A stretch of DNA of 64,000 bases. Origin: Saccharum officinarum (taxonomy: Eukaryota > Streptophyta > Magnoliopsida > Poales > Poaceae). Both the position numbers and the translations under genes were made by a program. The notes below the pieces were generated by a model. It was not told the origin of the DNA and did no database searches. It worked only from the letters and a program-made list of their open reading frames with translations. The stretch is taken from contig CM036168.1 in NCBI GenBank assembly GCA_020631735.1, positions 98,188,932-98,252,931 on the forward strand, in the 5' to 3' direction. This document shows positions 32,284 to 44,601 of this stretch, in pieces (within the stretch, counting starts at the first letter, position 1; each line of letters opens with the position of its first letter).

Positions 32284-35200
32284 ATGAGCTTGGCGGGGCG
32301 GCGCAAGTCGTCGCTCGCGGGCGCGGCCGCGGGAGCCGGGGCCGACGCGTTCGGCGCGAAGCACGCCGTGACGTCGCTGCGCAAGGGCGGGCGGCTGCCG
32401 GTGTACGTGGCGAGCGTCTTCTTCGTCCTCTGCGTCATCGTCATGTACGGCGAGGACATCCGGTCGCTCACGATCGAGCCGCTTACGCGCGTGCCCGCGC
32501 TAACGGTGCCGGCCACCACGGGTGGTGGTGGTGGTGGTGGTGGCCGGCAAGTGGTGGTGCCCCGGCGAGACATCTCCGCTTCTGAGAAGCCCGCCGCTGC
32601 GTTGCACCACAGCGACCAGGAGAAGCCGAAGCACGCGGTGACCACGACGGCGACGACGACGACGGAGCCGGCGCCGGTGGTTGTCGACAAGCCGCCGCAG
32701 AAGGAGGTGGGCACAACCAAGAGCCAGAAGAAGGCGTCCAAGAAGAAGGCGAAGAAGTCCCGCAGGCAGCGCGCGGCGAAGAAGACGGTGGTGCCGCCCG
32801 CGCTGGGCGTGCCGGAGACGTGCGACCTGTCCAAGGGGCGGTGGGTGTTCGACAACACGAGCTACCCGCTGTACCGGGAGGAGGAGTGCCAGTTCCTGAC
32901 GTCGCAGGTGACGTGCATGAAGAACGGCCGCCGCGACGACACCTACCAGAAGTGGCGGTGGCAGCCCAAGGACTGCTCCATGCCCAGGTACGACACCTAC
33001 CAGAAGTGGCCTCAGCTCGGCTGGCCATATGCATGCCATGCGCATAAACGGCAAGGCCTTATTTCAATTCCATTGCAGGTTCGACGCGAAGCTGTTCATG
33101 GAGAGGCTCCGGGGCAAGCGGTTCATGTTCGTGGGGGACTCGCTGAACCGCAACCAGTGGGAGTCCATGGTGTGCCTGGTGCAGTCGGCAGTCTCGCCGG
33201 GGAAGAAGTACGTCTCTTGGGAGGGCCAGCGCGTCGTCTTCCACGCTTGGGTGCGTCTCCGTCCCCCTCCCTTTCTGCCTGCTTTAGGATTCGTGCCGCC
33301 CAGGATAATCGTCGACAGCTAGCAGCCGGGCCCACGGGTGCCCTCGATAATACTGCATTTCGTTCAAAGTTTCCACGCAGGCAGCCGTTTAGTTTCAACC
33401 GTGACGCGTGCCCGTTGGTGACGGCTAGCTAGGTGCACCAACCTCGCGTCGCGTTTCCCTGGACGGGGCCGTCGCTGACCAGGCCGCCAGCAGCCCTGTG
33501 ACCTGTGTGTTTCCTTCCTCGAAATGAAATAAACTAACGAACCGACCCGAACCTTTTTGGTGCATGCGGGTGCTGAAAATGCAGGAGTTCAACGCGACGG
33601 TGGAGTTCTACTGGGCGCCGTTCCTGGTGGAGTCGAACTCGGACGACCCCAAGATCCACAGCATCCAGCACCGGATCATCAAGGCGGACACGATCGGGGC
33701 GCACGCCGAGAACTGGCGCGGCGTCGATTACCTCGTCTTCAACACCTACATCTGGTGGATGAACACACTCGACATGAAAGTCATGTACGTACGTTAATTT
33801 CGTGTCTCGCCCGGCGCCGCCCCGTGCAGTCTCCGCACGCGGACACGAAACAAAACCCGACACGAGCGCGCCCACGGAAAGGGAGCTGACCTGATCGTTT
33901 ACATGCATACTCGCAGGAGACCGGGCGCCAAGAGCTGGGAGGAGCATGACGAGGTGGTGCGGATCGAAGCGTACCGGAAGGTGCTCACGACGTGGGCGAA
34001 CTGGGTGAACGACAACATCGACCCGGCGCGCACGTCCGTCTTCTTCATGAGCATGTCCCCTCTCCATATCAGGTAATATTTTTATTTATTCCCACCCGAT
34101 TTTTTATGTGCTTTATTATTCTCATGCGCAGTAGTATCACATTCCACTCCATTTCATAGTACAGTACCCCCCACTTCCTACCTACTCTAGGCTTGAACGA
34201 AGCAAGAACAAGCAGTACGTACGCACGATCAAACCAACAAGGGCAAGGCACGTACACAGTGCACGCTCAACTTGCCAACAGTGCAGAAACGTACTTAGCC
34301 TATAGTAACTCTTAATTAACGTCGCGACGCGTCACGCGTGTGGGGGCGCCAGCGCCTTTTGTTCGTTTGGGGCAGCTAGCAAAGGGTAGGGTATATACAT
34401 GGCTGCGCGTGCGTGCGTGGTGAGATCGACCATGCAGATCCATCCTAGTACAGTACATGGTTTGGTGGCGGAGTGGGAGACTGCCGCGGTCGGCTCCCGT
34501 CATGCCGTTGCCGTGGGCGAAACGGCCAGCGCGCGGGGGCTAGGGCTGTCTCTCGCTGTGCGAGAGTCGAGGCGAGGGGGCGCTCACGTCGTTTTTTGCG
34601 GGACGGCGTTTGGTTCAAATGTCAGCAACTCACACGTCCGTCGGCCTGTGCGTACGTCCGTCCTGTGGTGGTGGTGGTGACTGGTGACCGCGCGACGCGA
34701 GTCTGTTTTCATTTTTTTGTGGGGAAGTATATAAACAAAATACGCTCTTGGCTGTGAATTCCCGGTATCAGAAACGTTACCAGCGAACACTGCGCCTGAT
34801 GCGACTTATTGAGACCATTGATGGCGAGGCGTGGTCTTAATACGCACAGTGGTACCGGTGGCTGGTTTGTTCCTATTATTAGATGCAGCTATAGGGATAT
34901 CTATACTTATATAAAGGGTTTGACATTTCAGCCCACGAGTAATACGCTGCATAGTGGTAGAAGCTGGTCACATGTGGAGTACCGATCCCAATGAGGAGCA
35001 CAGTACTACTTAGCTCTAGATGTCTATTGTTTCACTTCACTGCTACTGTACTCCAGTACGTAGTAGTACTGTACTCCCTTTTGTGCACGGTAACAGATGG
35101 TAAACTCGACCTTTTTTACGTTACTTGGATCTCCCGGTTACCAATAATACACAGTTTATGTGGTCAAGAGACTTTGCGTCACAAACTGTCACGCCCGTTA

Positions 35201-37434
35201 AAATTCAATCAATTGGGGGTCGTTGTACTATAGGAGGAGTATTGTTCTTTATACTATTAAAAGAATAATAAACTACTTATAGTAGTATTGTACTCAGCGC
35301 GCTGTCCGTGCACCTTGCGATTACAGTACGTACTGTGGCAGGAGAACTCCAGGAATGCACACAGTTGTGCGTACCTGTCTCGTCACATGGGCCATCGAAT
35401 TATTTGCACGAACCAACCAACCAGTTGTCTTGTGCCGAAGCTTCCAATCGATATTTTCCCTTGGGCGCCGACTGCTGCGATCCGTGATTAACCCCCATGA
35501 TGCGCCAATGATCGGCTAGCGACGTATCGTAGATTCGTTGCATTGCATCACGGGGTTAGAAATGCTCTGTCGCTACTGCACTGGCGTCGGTCGTTGGCGC
35601 ATCAGTACTATACCCTTTCTTATCCCGTGGCCGGAATTTTAGGATCTTAGAGAGAACAGTTTTAAGTTGGTCGAGTTATTATGAAACCGGTTCTTTGAGA
35701 CCGCGATCACGTTGCAGCCTGAAGATTGGGGGTGGATGAGATGAAAGTCTCCTCATCTGACGATCGATTAATCCTACTACTTGCATCTGACGCTTTGCTT
35801 TTTCTAGTTGCGTAGCTCAGGCTCAAAGCTCAGTCCTCTCCTGAGAGTCAGCACCCAAGTTCTTAATTACCATCCGTCGCCAGTATTGTATTTGCGTATA
35901 CGAAGTGCCAGTGCTAAATTATTGCCTGGATCACACACTGACAAACGAATGGGCACACGCGGCTCCGCTACTAGTAGGATTATCAAACGGGAAAGTTGCG
36001 TTGGTCACCTATCGCCACGGACAATCCGGCCGTTTGACAACGATCTGGCCAGCCAGTTGGCCCGGGGATGACGAATTGCGAAAGCTCGCTCCCTAAGTCG
36101 TGTTTGTTTAAGTGTTAAAGTTTAATAAATACTGTAGCACTTTCGTTTTATTTGAGAAAAAGTTTTTAATCTTAGACTAATTAGGCTTAATAGATTTGTC
36201 TCGTAAATTACTCCTAATCAGTGTCGACATACATGCAATTAGTCTGCATTTAGTACTTCATGCATTTAAGGGAACATTGATGTGATGTGAGTTAAACTTT
36301 AACGCATCGAAACCAAACAGGCCCTAAAGCATCCTGGAACAAAAAGAAAGTTGAGGACGGGGACCTATCAGGGAAGTGAGTAGATGTTTAGGTTCCGTGA
36401 AGCAAACCACTTTGAATTCCCAGAGGCCAGAGCTGTATACACTTTCTTTTTAGCCAGAGAAGAGATTCTCCATTTGTCTTTGGTGGTTGTTTTATGCAAG
36501 GAGGTATGGAGTAGCTAGCCTGTCTCAACTGTAGAGAGGAGGTTTGGATGTGGTGGCTGGAAACACTGGATGCACCACCGGGCCCTGCGTGCTGCGTTGT
36601 CACTAGCCGGCTACCCGGCTAGCTGCAGAGCAGAGGTGCACTGCTAGAGTTTTTGGTCCTTCTGAAGGGGAAAGATCGGTAGCAAGGACGAACCATTTGG
36701 CGTGCCTAGCTGCAAGTTGCATCGAAATCGTGGACTGTTTCATTCGCGATTGCGTCCACGGATGGAGCACTTACCTTACCTAGCCTGGAGTAGTTGGAGG
36801 CATGTCACGTCGAAAGATACAGTTGAGGCTCCGCGAACCAGAGAACAAGGTGACGATTGCGGCGCTATATCGCAGAACGCGTGTTTGTCAATTCAAAATT
36901 CACATCACGATTGATTTTCTTACCTGTTTCCATTTCCTTTTTTAAGGGCGCTCGATATGTTATGCAGTGATGAAATAGCAAATTTTCAAATTCGGCGTAC
37001 TCCAAAATCAAAACTGACAATGTTTTATTCTTCTTGTGTCTTTGTAATAAAAAAAATACAGCCCGCAGGTGTGGGGCAACCCGGACGGGATCCGGTGCGC
37101 CAAGGAGACGATGCCGCTGCTGGAGTGGCACGGCCCGCTGTGGCTGGGCATGGACTGGGACATGTTCCACCAGGCGAAGAACGTCTCCCGCCGGGCGTCG
37201 CCGCGGGTGCCCATCACCTTCGTCGACATCACCACCATGTCGGAGCGGCGCAAGGACGGGCACACCTCGGTGCACACCATCCGGCAGGGGAAGGTGCTGG
37301 GCCCCGAGGAGCAGGCGGACCCGGGCACCTACGCCGACTGCATCCACTGGTGCCTCCCCGGCGTGCCCGACATCTGGAACCTCGTGCTCTACACACGGAT
37401 ACTGTCCAGGCCTGCACTCCAGTTCGATTCATAG
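32284..37434 (+). CDS. Trichome birefringence-like (TBL/DUF231) polysaccharide O-acetyltransferase, five exons, 534 residues
   Basis: Exons 32284-32987, 33079-33250, 33585-33784, 33917-34072 and 37062-37434, all GT-AG, sum to 1,605 nt with one open frame. I chose the ATG at 32284, since the frame further upstream starts only with TTG. A single membrane segment at about residues 39-54 predicts a type II Golgi protein. Then comes a Gly/Lys-rich linker, the TBL domain from [12 protein letters not shown], the GDS motif at 254-256 ([11 protein letters not shown]) and the DxxH motif at 503-506 (DCIHWCLPG). These are the catalytic Ser and Asp/His of the family, which acetylates wall polymers such as xylan. 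The sequence ([18 protein letters not shown]) fits the TBL28-33/xylan group, but the acceptor is inferred. Intron 4 is 3.0 kb and holds a MITE. A 21-bp exon 1 sequence is repeated at the start of intron 1. Confidence 0.92.
34073..37061 (+). other. TBL intron 4, 2,989 bp
   Basis: Donor GTAATA and acceptor AATACAG bound it. Apart from the Tourist-like MITE at 36097-36324 I see no gene; the short frames on both strands lack domains. Confidence 0.6.
36097..36324. mobile_element. Tourist-like MITE in TBL intron 4, 228 bp
   Basis: Left end GTCGTGTTTGTTTAAG; right end as reverse complement GGGCCTGTTTGGTTTC; TAA duplication at 36094-36096 and 36325-36327. Confidence 0.8.
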
Positions 37435-38150
37435 GCTGGGATGGCATGCATGGCTGGTGGGTTACACACACACACAATCATCGTCGGTTCAGAAAGGAAA
37501 ATTTTCTCCTCCGTTTCTTCTTCACATTCTCTCTGGCCTTTTTCCATGTCGAAAGATGCCTTTGTTTATTTATTATAAATATAGGGGTGGCATAGGTCAG
37601 TCCAATGAAAAGAGACTGTAAATGGGCGGGCTGTGAGATTAACTGCCCCAGATCGATCGAAATGTACATTCGGGGTAACAAAAGCTGGAATGAAAAGAGA
37701 TGAACAAATACAGTAGTACGTGGTTTACACAGAAACGGGCACTCGCATGCGTCCACCGGTCCACCCTGACCCGCAGCAGAGTCGTGCCCTCGTGGGGCGC
37801 CTTTCTGCGTGCAGGTTTGCGTGGATGTCTTGTCGTCGCGCACTCTTTTGCACGGACGGGCATGGGAGGCATTTGTGTATGCACCATCAGCATCTTTGCC
37901 TGATAAAACGACTTTATTTCAAACATAAGCAACAGAAGGAACAAGAAACACAATATCACACACGGACACACGCACACAACACACAACGTCGCTGCACTCT
38001 ACACCTTGTATTCCTATTTTCATATTAACAGTATCAGCATCAAATAAAAGGTTATAGTCACCATTCTCTCCGATTGGTTTTCCATGATGCTCACCAGACA
38101 AAAAACAGAGCATAACCTGCTGGAAAAATATTTAACAATATTACATACAT
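37435..38150 (+). other. TBL 3' UTR and intergenic spacer
   Basis: Downstream of the TAG stop. AT-rich blocks near 37565-37580 and 37690-37720 may hold the polyadenylation site. Short frames only. Confidence 0.4.
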
Positions 38151-41020
38151 ATTAAACACTAGTTACAAGGTTAGGAAAACAACAACTACATATGAAAAAA
38201 TAATACAACGGAACATTATTACACACTAACAGGAAAACATGCACACCTCCTTCGTTTAAACTGTCAAGTCTATCAAAATCAACAGTGGATGAAGATTCCA
38301 TCTCTTGATTAAGAACTCCGACATTACCACCATCTGGACAAACATTATTACCAGCACCATCATCATCAGCTCCCCTCGCAACGGCATCAACAGGAAGACT
38401 TGGAGGAGACTTTGAATGAGAACCTTCAACATAGCCAGATTTGTTATACGAGGAAACAACATGACCAGAGACGACATCTAATATCTCATTGGCCATAGAA
38501 AGGTGCACACTGCCTAACTCAATAGGATGTTGCACCTCAAGTGGAGGAACATCACCACAACATCAACATCATTCTGTTGACCATTAGCAACAACCACTTG
38601 AAGCTTCCTCTTCTACAAAATACTCTTCACAGCACCCTTTCGACTCATCATCTTATCTGAACAAACCTCACCGATAAGACTACGTATCTAGTACTCCAAA
38701 TATTGTTGACCTTCTATCAACATTTTATCAGACTGAATCCTTAACTTCAGAGCTTTCACACACTTCTCATCGTATTCCTTCATCAACTTGTCAATCTTAG
38801 CACGCTTGTCCTTTGGCACTACTCCTATAAACAAATTACTAAGTCTCCTGCCGAATTCTGCAAACTGGAAAAAAATCTGGATGCTAGAATAATCCAGGAT
38901 CACCAAAGCTACGTGGATTATGACCACGATGAGTTGCAACACCAGGTTGAGCATCATGACAAGAGGTAGACGCATCAGCAGTAGCGTCAACAGGATGATC
39001 GGAAGCACCAAAGTGACATGAATCACGCCGGAAAGGCACACAACCTCTAAAAAATCCATCGTTAAATTCGTTAGACCCAGCCAGAGAAAGATAGCATGTA
39101 TCTTCTCGACTCCTTAGCTGAAAAGTACAAACAAACACCACAAAAATGGATAAATAGATAAATAAAATAGAAATATCACATAGCACAACAACATATCAGT
39201 ACCAACCTGCAGGTTACCATATCATTCTCTAGGACATTTCAAATCAGCCCTAAGATCCGTCCGAAAAAACAACATCAATATCATCATCGCCTATATAGGC
39301 GCAACGCGGCAGCTTGAAACGATCCAAATCAATACCATGATTCAAGCTATCAACATAAAGAAGCTTAAACAAAATAAATACTATTAACAAAAATAATTAT
39401 TATTATTAAAAAATAAAGCAGGTGCAAAAATTTGTATATACAAATAGTATAATGATATAAGATAGAAAAAAAAGATGAAAAAAACTCACCACTAGAAACA
39501 ACAGACAACCACAAATACTAATGTGATCTACAGGTTTAGCCAACCTCTTGCTCTTATCCATCTTAAACAACCTACCACATGTCCTCATGTCATCAATCAT
39601 AGCTTTGCACCAATTTATTTTAATTATCTGTCCAATATCCTCATTCCACACGACATCAGATATCCGGATAATAGAATCAGTGTCAGTATATCGTAGATTA
39701 GAAAAGGCAACCATGAAGAAACACCTCAATGCAAGATCATCATTAATCTCCTTTTTCCTAATCATTTCTTTAAGGGAAGTACTTCCTCTGTCCCAAAATA
39801 TATATCGTTTGCGCTTTCCGAGAAACAACTTTGATTAAAATATATTAAAAAATATTAATATTTATAATACATAATTAGTATCATTGGAAAGATCTTTGAA
39901 TCTAGTTTTTAATAAATTTATTTTGAGATACAAATGTTGCACGTATTTTGTATAGATCGAGTCAAACTTGTGACACGCACACCAACGGCGACATATATAA
40001 GGGGACAAAGGGAGTAACAGTTATAGCTTTTTTTTTACCCCATACAACTTCCTTGACAGCTCCTTCCTAATCTCAGCACCTTCACTCCTAATAGTGTCAG
40101 TAACAAGCGGAGGGTCAACACTAGCATTCGGCAAGCCAAATACACAATTAACGGTGATTTCCTTGCCACATCCAATCTGCAACTTCATTTTATCAGGATC
40201 AAATATATACATCAACATACCATACGGTAGCTTTTCTACTAAGTTTTTTAGCCTTCAATTTTAGAAGACCACCAAATCCCATCGCTCTAATCCTTTCCTC
40301 CACCCTATGACTAAGAACCTCAACAAATTCATCAATTTTATTAGCGAGCAACGGCAATTTAACCCTTTCGGCTTCAAGCATCAGCCTTTTCATCACCAGA
40401 AACCTGCAGAAAAACATATATTTATAATTACATTGTTTAATGAGGAGAAAAACATATGAAACTTAAAAAATAGACACAAAAAATCAATTGAAACTTTCTA
40501 TAATTTCTACTAATATTTTTTTTCACTTTTAATCAATAGATTGATTAATTCAAACAACAACATACATTGCATACTTATTCATTGCAACTATAATAGTACA
40601 TACCACACAGTTACCATCAAAAAACACCTATCAATTACTGATGCCTTGATAACAATGTACAAGATCTCAAACAAATGGTTAAAAAAATACTTCAACTCTT
40701 TTTTATCTAGGCTTATTTGGACAGCATTTTTTTCAATGGTTCACCAGACTCTAGGACATCATCAAGCCTAGCTCGCTTCTTCTTATGCATACCAGACTTT
40801 CCTGCATCCTGCACTCCGACAACACCAGTACAAATCCATGTAAAATAATAACAAAACAACAAACCACTTACTGTAGAACACAAACTTTGAAAACAAAGGG
40901 TACAAACAAAAAAAATGCCTCAGTGTGCTTTCCTTTACGCTTATTTTGTCTGCAGAAGCATTTAATAATGCATCTGAAGATTCTAATGCAACATTTTCTC
41001 AAAACCACCACATGCTTCAC
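38151..41020 (-). pseudogene. Decayed transposon-derived gene (plant mobile-domain / Ulp1-type), main part
   Basis: Coding-like blocks on the minus strand: 40417 to about 40219 (EERIRAMGFGGLLKLKAKKL), 40218-40021 (FDPDKMKLQIGCGKE, FGLPNASVDPP), 39760-39489 (DDLALRCFFMVAFSNL, INWCKAMIDDMR, HISICGC) ending at a GTGAGT donor, and about 39115-38690 (SREDTCYLSLAG; FAEFGRRLSNLF). This order resembles the N-terminal half of grass transposon genes that carry a mobile domain and often a Ulp1-like protease. A frameshift near 40215, in-frame stops and a Stowaway inside the coding region mark it as dead. Its 5' end lies beyond the retrotransposon, at 49284-49353. Confidence 0.55.
39782..40014. mobile_element. 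Stowaway-like MITE inside the decayed gene, 233 bp
   Basis: CTTCCTCTGTCCCAAAATAT at the left, TATAAGGGGACAAAGGGAG at the right, TA flanks at 39780-39781 and 40015-40016. Confidence 0.85.
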
Positions 41021-44000
41021 TGTAACACCCCGGTGTTACGCATGCATAAGCACCTACAAAATATGAGCATAAGCATTGTTATGCATCCATTATCATCGCA
41101 TGAAATAATGAGTGAAACATTTCTATGAAACATGAATGTTGCATACACTTGTTTAGTTTATTTTTGCCCTAATTATGCTAGCTAGATCAATGGAACATGT
41201 GAGGTTTTAAATGCAAATCACTTAGAGATAATTATCATGCAATGTGGAGCAAAGTTTGTATTCAAACTTTTGGCAAAATATGCTTTTGAAAACATGATTG
41301 AAAATGGTCAAAAACCCTCCATATTTAGCTTGTACTTCCCAATTCAAAATCTATATAAAATTTTTAGTTGGTCCCTAAAGCAAAGTTGTAGAGGATTAAA
41401 TTCTAAGCAACTTTTATTTTTGGGCAATTTTCAAAAGAAGTCATTTTCTTGCTCAAAATGGTATTTGAAAACTGATATTTGAAATTTATTTGAAAAAGGA
41501 ATTTGAAAAATCAATTTCGCACCTAACGGGCCGCCGCCTCCCTTTCGGCCCGCTGGCCAAAGCCGGCCCAGCCTCCTCTCCGCGCGCCCGCGCCTCTCCC
41601 TCGGCCCAGCTCGCCCTCCACGGCCCAAGCCCACGTGCCCGCGCCGTCTTCCTCCCGCGCGAGCGTGGACGCGTCTGACCGCGTCAGGCTCTCCACGCCG
41701 CGTGGCGAGCGCATGCCGGCGACGCCAGCCGGGTGGCGTCCGGTGGCCCCCGCGCCCCACGCCCCCGCCTACTCCCTCCGCACCGCGTCTGCCCCCTCAG
41801 CTCACTTCTCATTCTCTCCCTCCGCTCCCCACAGTTGCAGCGCAGCCGAGCGCTTCTCCTCCGCCGCCGTCGCGCAGCCGTTCACCGGAGTTGCCTGTTC
41901 TGGCCAACCTAGCTCACCGCAAGCATCTTCGTCTTGCTCCGAGTTCCGCCTCGCCCTTGCGCAGCTGGTGCTTGCCTCCGTTCGCCATGGTAAGGCTCAG
42001 ATCGCCCGGAATCTCTCATCGGAGCTCTGCCATGCCTCGCCGGAGCTCTCGGTTGCGACGAGCTCCCATCTCCGCTCATCGTTTCCCCCTTTCCTTGCGT
42101 GCAGTCACACTAACCGAGCACCGTGAAGCCGTTACGCCTCACCTCGTGCCCCCTCTCGGCTGGGAATAGCTGGCCGCCGGGGAGCAGCGCCGCCGCTCCG
42201 CCATGTGCGACAGCGAGCTCCTTGCCGAGCACACTAGGCCACGCCAGCTACACCGTTGGACTCGCCGCACATTGTAGGTCACGGTGGTGGTGACCTCGTC
42301 ACCGGTGACCTCACCCTCGGCGAGATCCCGCGAAACCGCCGTCGCCTCTGCCTTCTACCGCTGATGGGTAGGGTCGGGTTCCCCCGCGGGCCCGCCTGTC
42401 TGCCTTTCTCCGCGCGCGTGTGTGCATAACCTCAGGTGTACTTAGCGATTTCTACCGGTTGAATTTAAAAGGGTTTTGAAAATATATTTTCAGAAAATAA
42501 GAAAATGATTCCAAAAATCATATATTGAGATTTATGGCTCCAAAAATTGTGAAACAAATTTTGGTAGACTTCTTAGGAGTAGATCTATGGTTTAAAAATA
42601 TCGCATGTTGAATTTGTGACACTTTTCTGTGGAGTTTTATTTAATCATTGAAATTGTTGTTTTTTGAGAAATGCATAATAAATCATAGAAAACTCAGAAA
42701 AATATGGTTCCAAGTTTGTTACTTTTCTTGTGTAATGTACTTTCTAGGAAAAATATATGTCATGCTTGTTCTGTAGAAAAATCATGATGTGTAGTTCAAG
42801 TGCCTTGAATGGCTGATTTTTGTTATTTTTGCCAGAGAGCAAAATTTGTATAAAACATGTATGTGATAATTTTTGTACACTGATTATTTACTATGGAGAA
42901 CCTAGGAAAAATACTAAATCTGTTGTTTGATACTTTTCATAATACAAAGTATTTTCATGCTCATATTTAGGCCCTAGCTTGTCATTTTTGTGTAGGCTAT
43001 TCCACTTATTCAAATGCCATGAAAATTTGATGGTAGTCTACTTAGAGTAGTACTGTGCTATGGTAATTTTCGAAGATTTTTCTATGCTATAAAAATAGAT
43101 GTTGCTATTCAAACCTAGTGCTAATTAGGGTTAATGAAATCTTGCTTTATGCATGATTAGAGAATTAATGAAGCTTTGGTGTATCTTTGAAGCATTTCAA
43201 TGAGATGTGTTGACTGGGCATGTTAGTAGTCAAAGATAATACAGTAGACGACATCCACATGTAGTACATATTCTTGGATGATGTTGACTACCTTGTATGA
43301 GAATTGTACTATACTCTACCCATTAAAGCAAATCATGCTCATCTACCTAGCATGCAAGCATATTCATTGTGTGCATTTCATTCGATGCACCTTTTACATA
43401 AACACTTACGCACCTGCATCATACAGGATCATAAGCAGAGAGTCCAGTCGTCGTATCCGAAGAGCCCGAGGAGCAGCTCGAGGTGCAGCCTAAGGAAGTG
43501 CCCGAAGCAGACGAGGAGGACGTTGAGGAACTTCTACAGTGCCCCGATCACCGCCCGAGCTCCTTTGAGATAGGCAAGCCCCGGAGTATTTTCTCCCTCG
43601 GTTTGCAATTATTAATTAATGCTTTACTTTAATTGGTGCATTACGTTCAGGAGTTGTCTGTAATTGTTACTGTATTATACCTTGTTTACCTTTGTTATAC
43701 TATATCCTTGTTACCCTGGTATCCGCAGTCGAGTCAATGCTTAGCTGGCTTAGACCAGTAGGAGTCGGGTGATTCTTGTCATCTGCGAGCTATAGGTGGT
43801 TACCTAGATCTGCTTGGATAACTATGTCGTCATGATATAACTAAGTGTTAATTTGAAGTTGAGACCGGACAGAGACTTAAAGGGTTTTAGACTGTAGTGC
43901 TTTTCGTTTGTGTCGATTAAGGATCGACCGTTGTTGGGCATCAGGTCATGTTGAACGCATGCCTTACATTTAGCTGGTCGAATAACGTACCTTTTGACCG

Positions 44001-44601
44001 TGAAGCTGGGAGATTATTCGGGCCGAGTGGATTGCCCGTAGCGCACTGTACCGCAGCAGGTGTGGTAGGACACGGGGACGCGATGATAAGACTGAAAGAC
44101 AGTCGGTCGGCCCCCGGGTACATGTGGTTCCTGGCAAACTCGAGATTTTTCTAGATAGTTGACTCGGTGACCAATATCTCACTTTAGCGGGTGAGTGAGG
44201 TTTGTGTAAGGAATAAATTATCAGATGGTTAATAATCGATTCGAATCGCCATCGTTCACTGGATAGTGAACACTTGACTTGAGTTACTTCATCGTAGTAA
44301 TGTTGATGGAACACTTGGACAGTTATAATGGATATAACATTATGGAAGTTGTTAATGATCATTGGTTATCATTATTTGCTTGATCACATGCTTGCTCCAG
44401 TATAGGTGCAAATGTAGTAGACAAGTTAATAATAATTAACTTGACAATAATGCTTTTGGAAAGGTTCTTGAAATGCTAAAAATATTTTTTTGCAAATGAG
44501 TCAGCTACACCACTATAAAGCCCTTCATAATCCTTTGTGTCACGTTATTTTTGGTTATGTCAGGTAAGTCTAGCTGAGTACCTTCTCGTACTAAGGGTTT
44601 G

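Noticed and set aside
32483..33054. Antisense frames of about 184-204 codons opposite TBL exon 1
   Set aside because: Shadow frames of a GC-rich exon; codon pattern and conservation support the plus-strand TBL.
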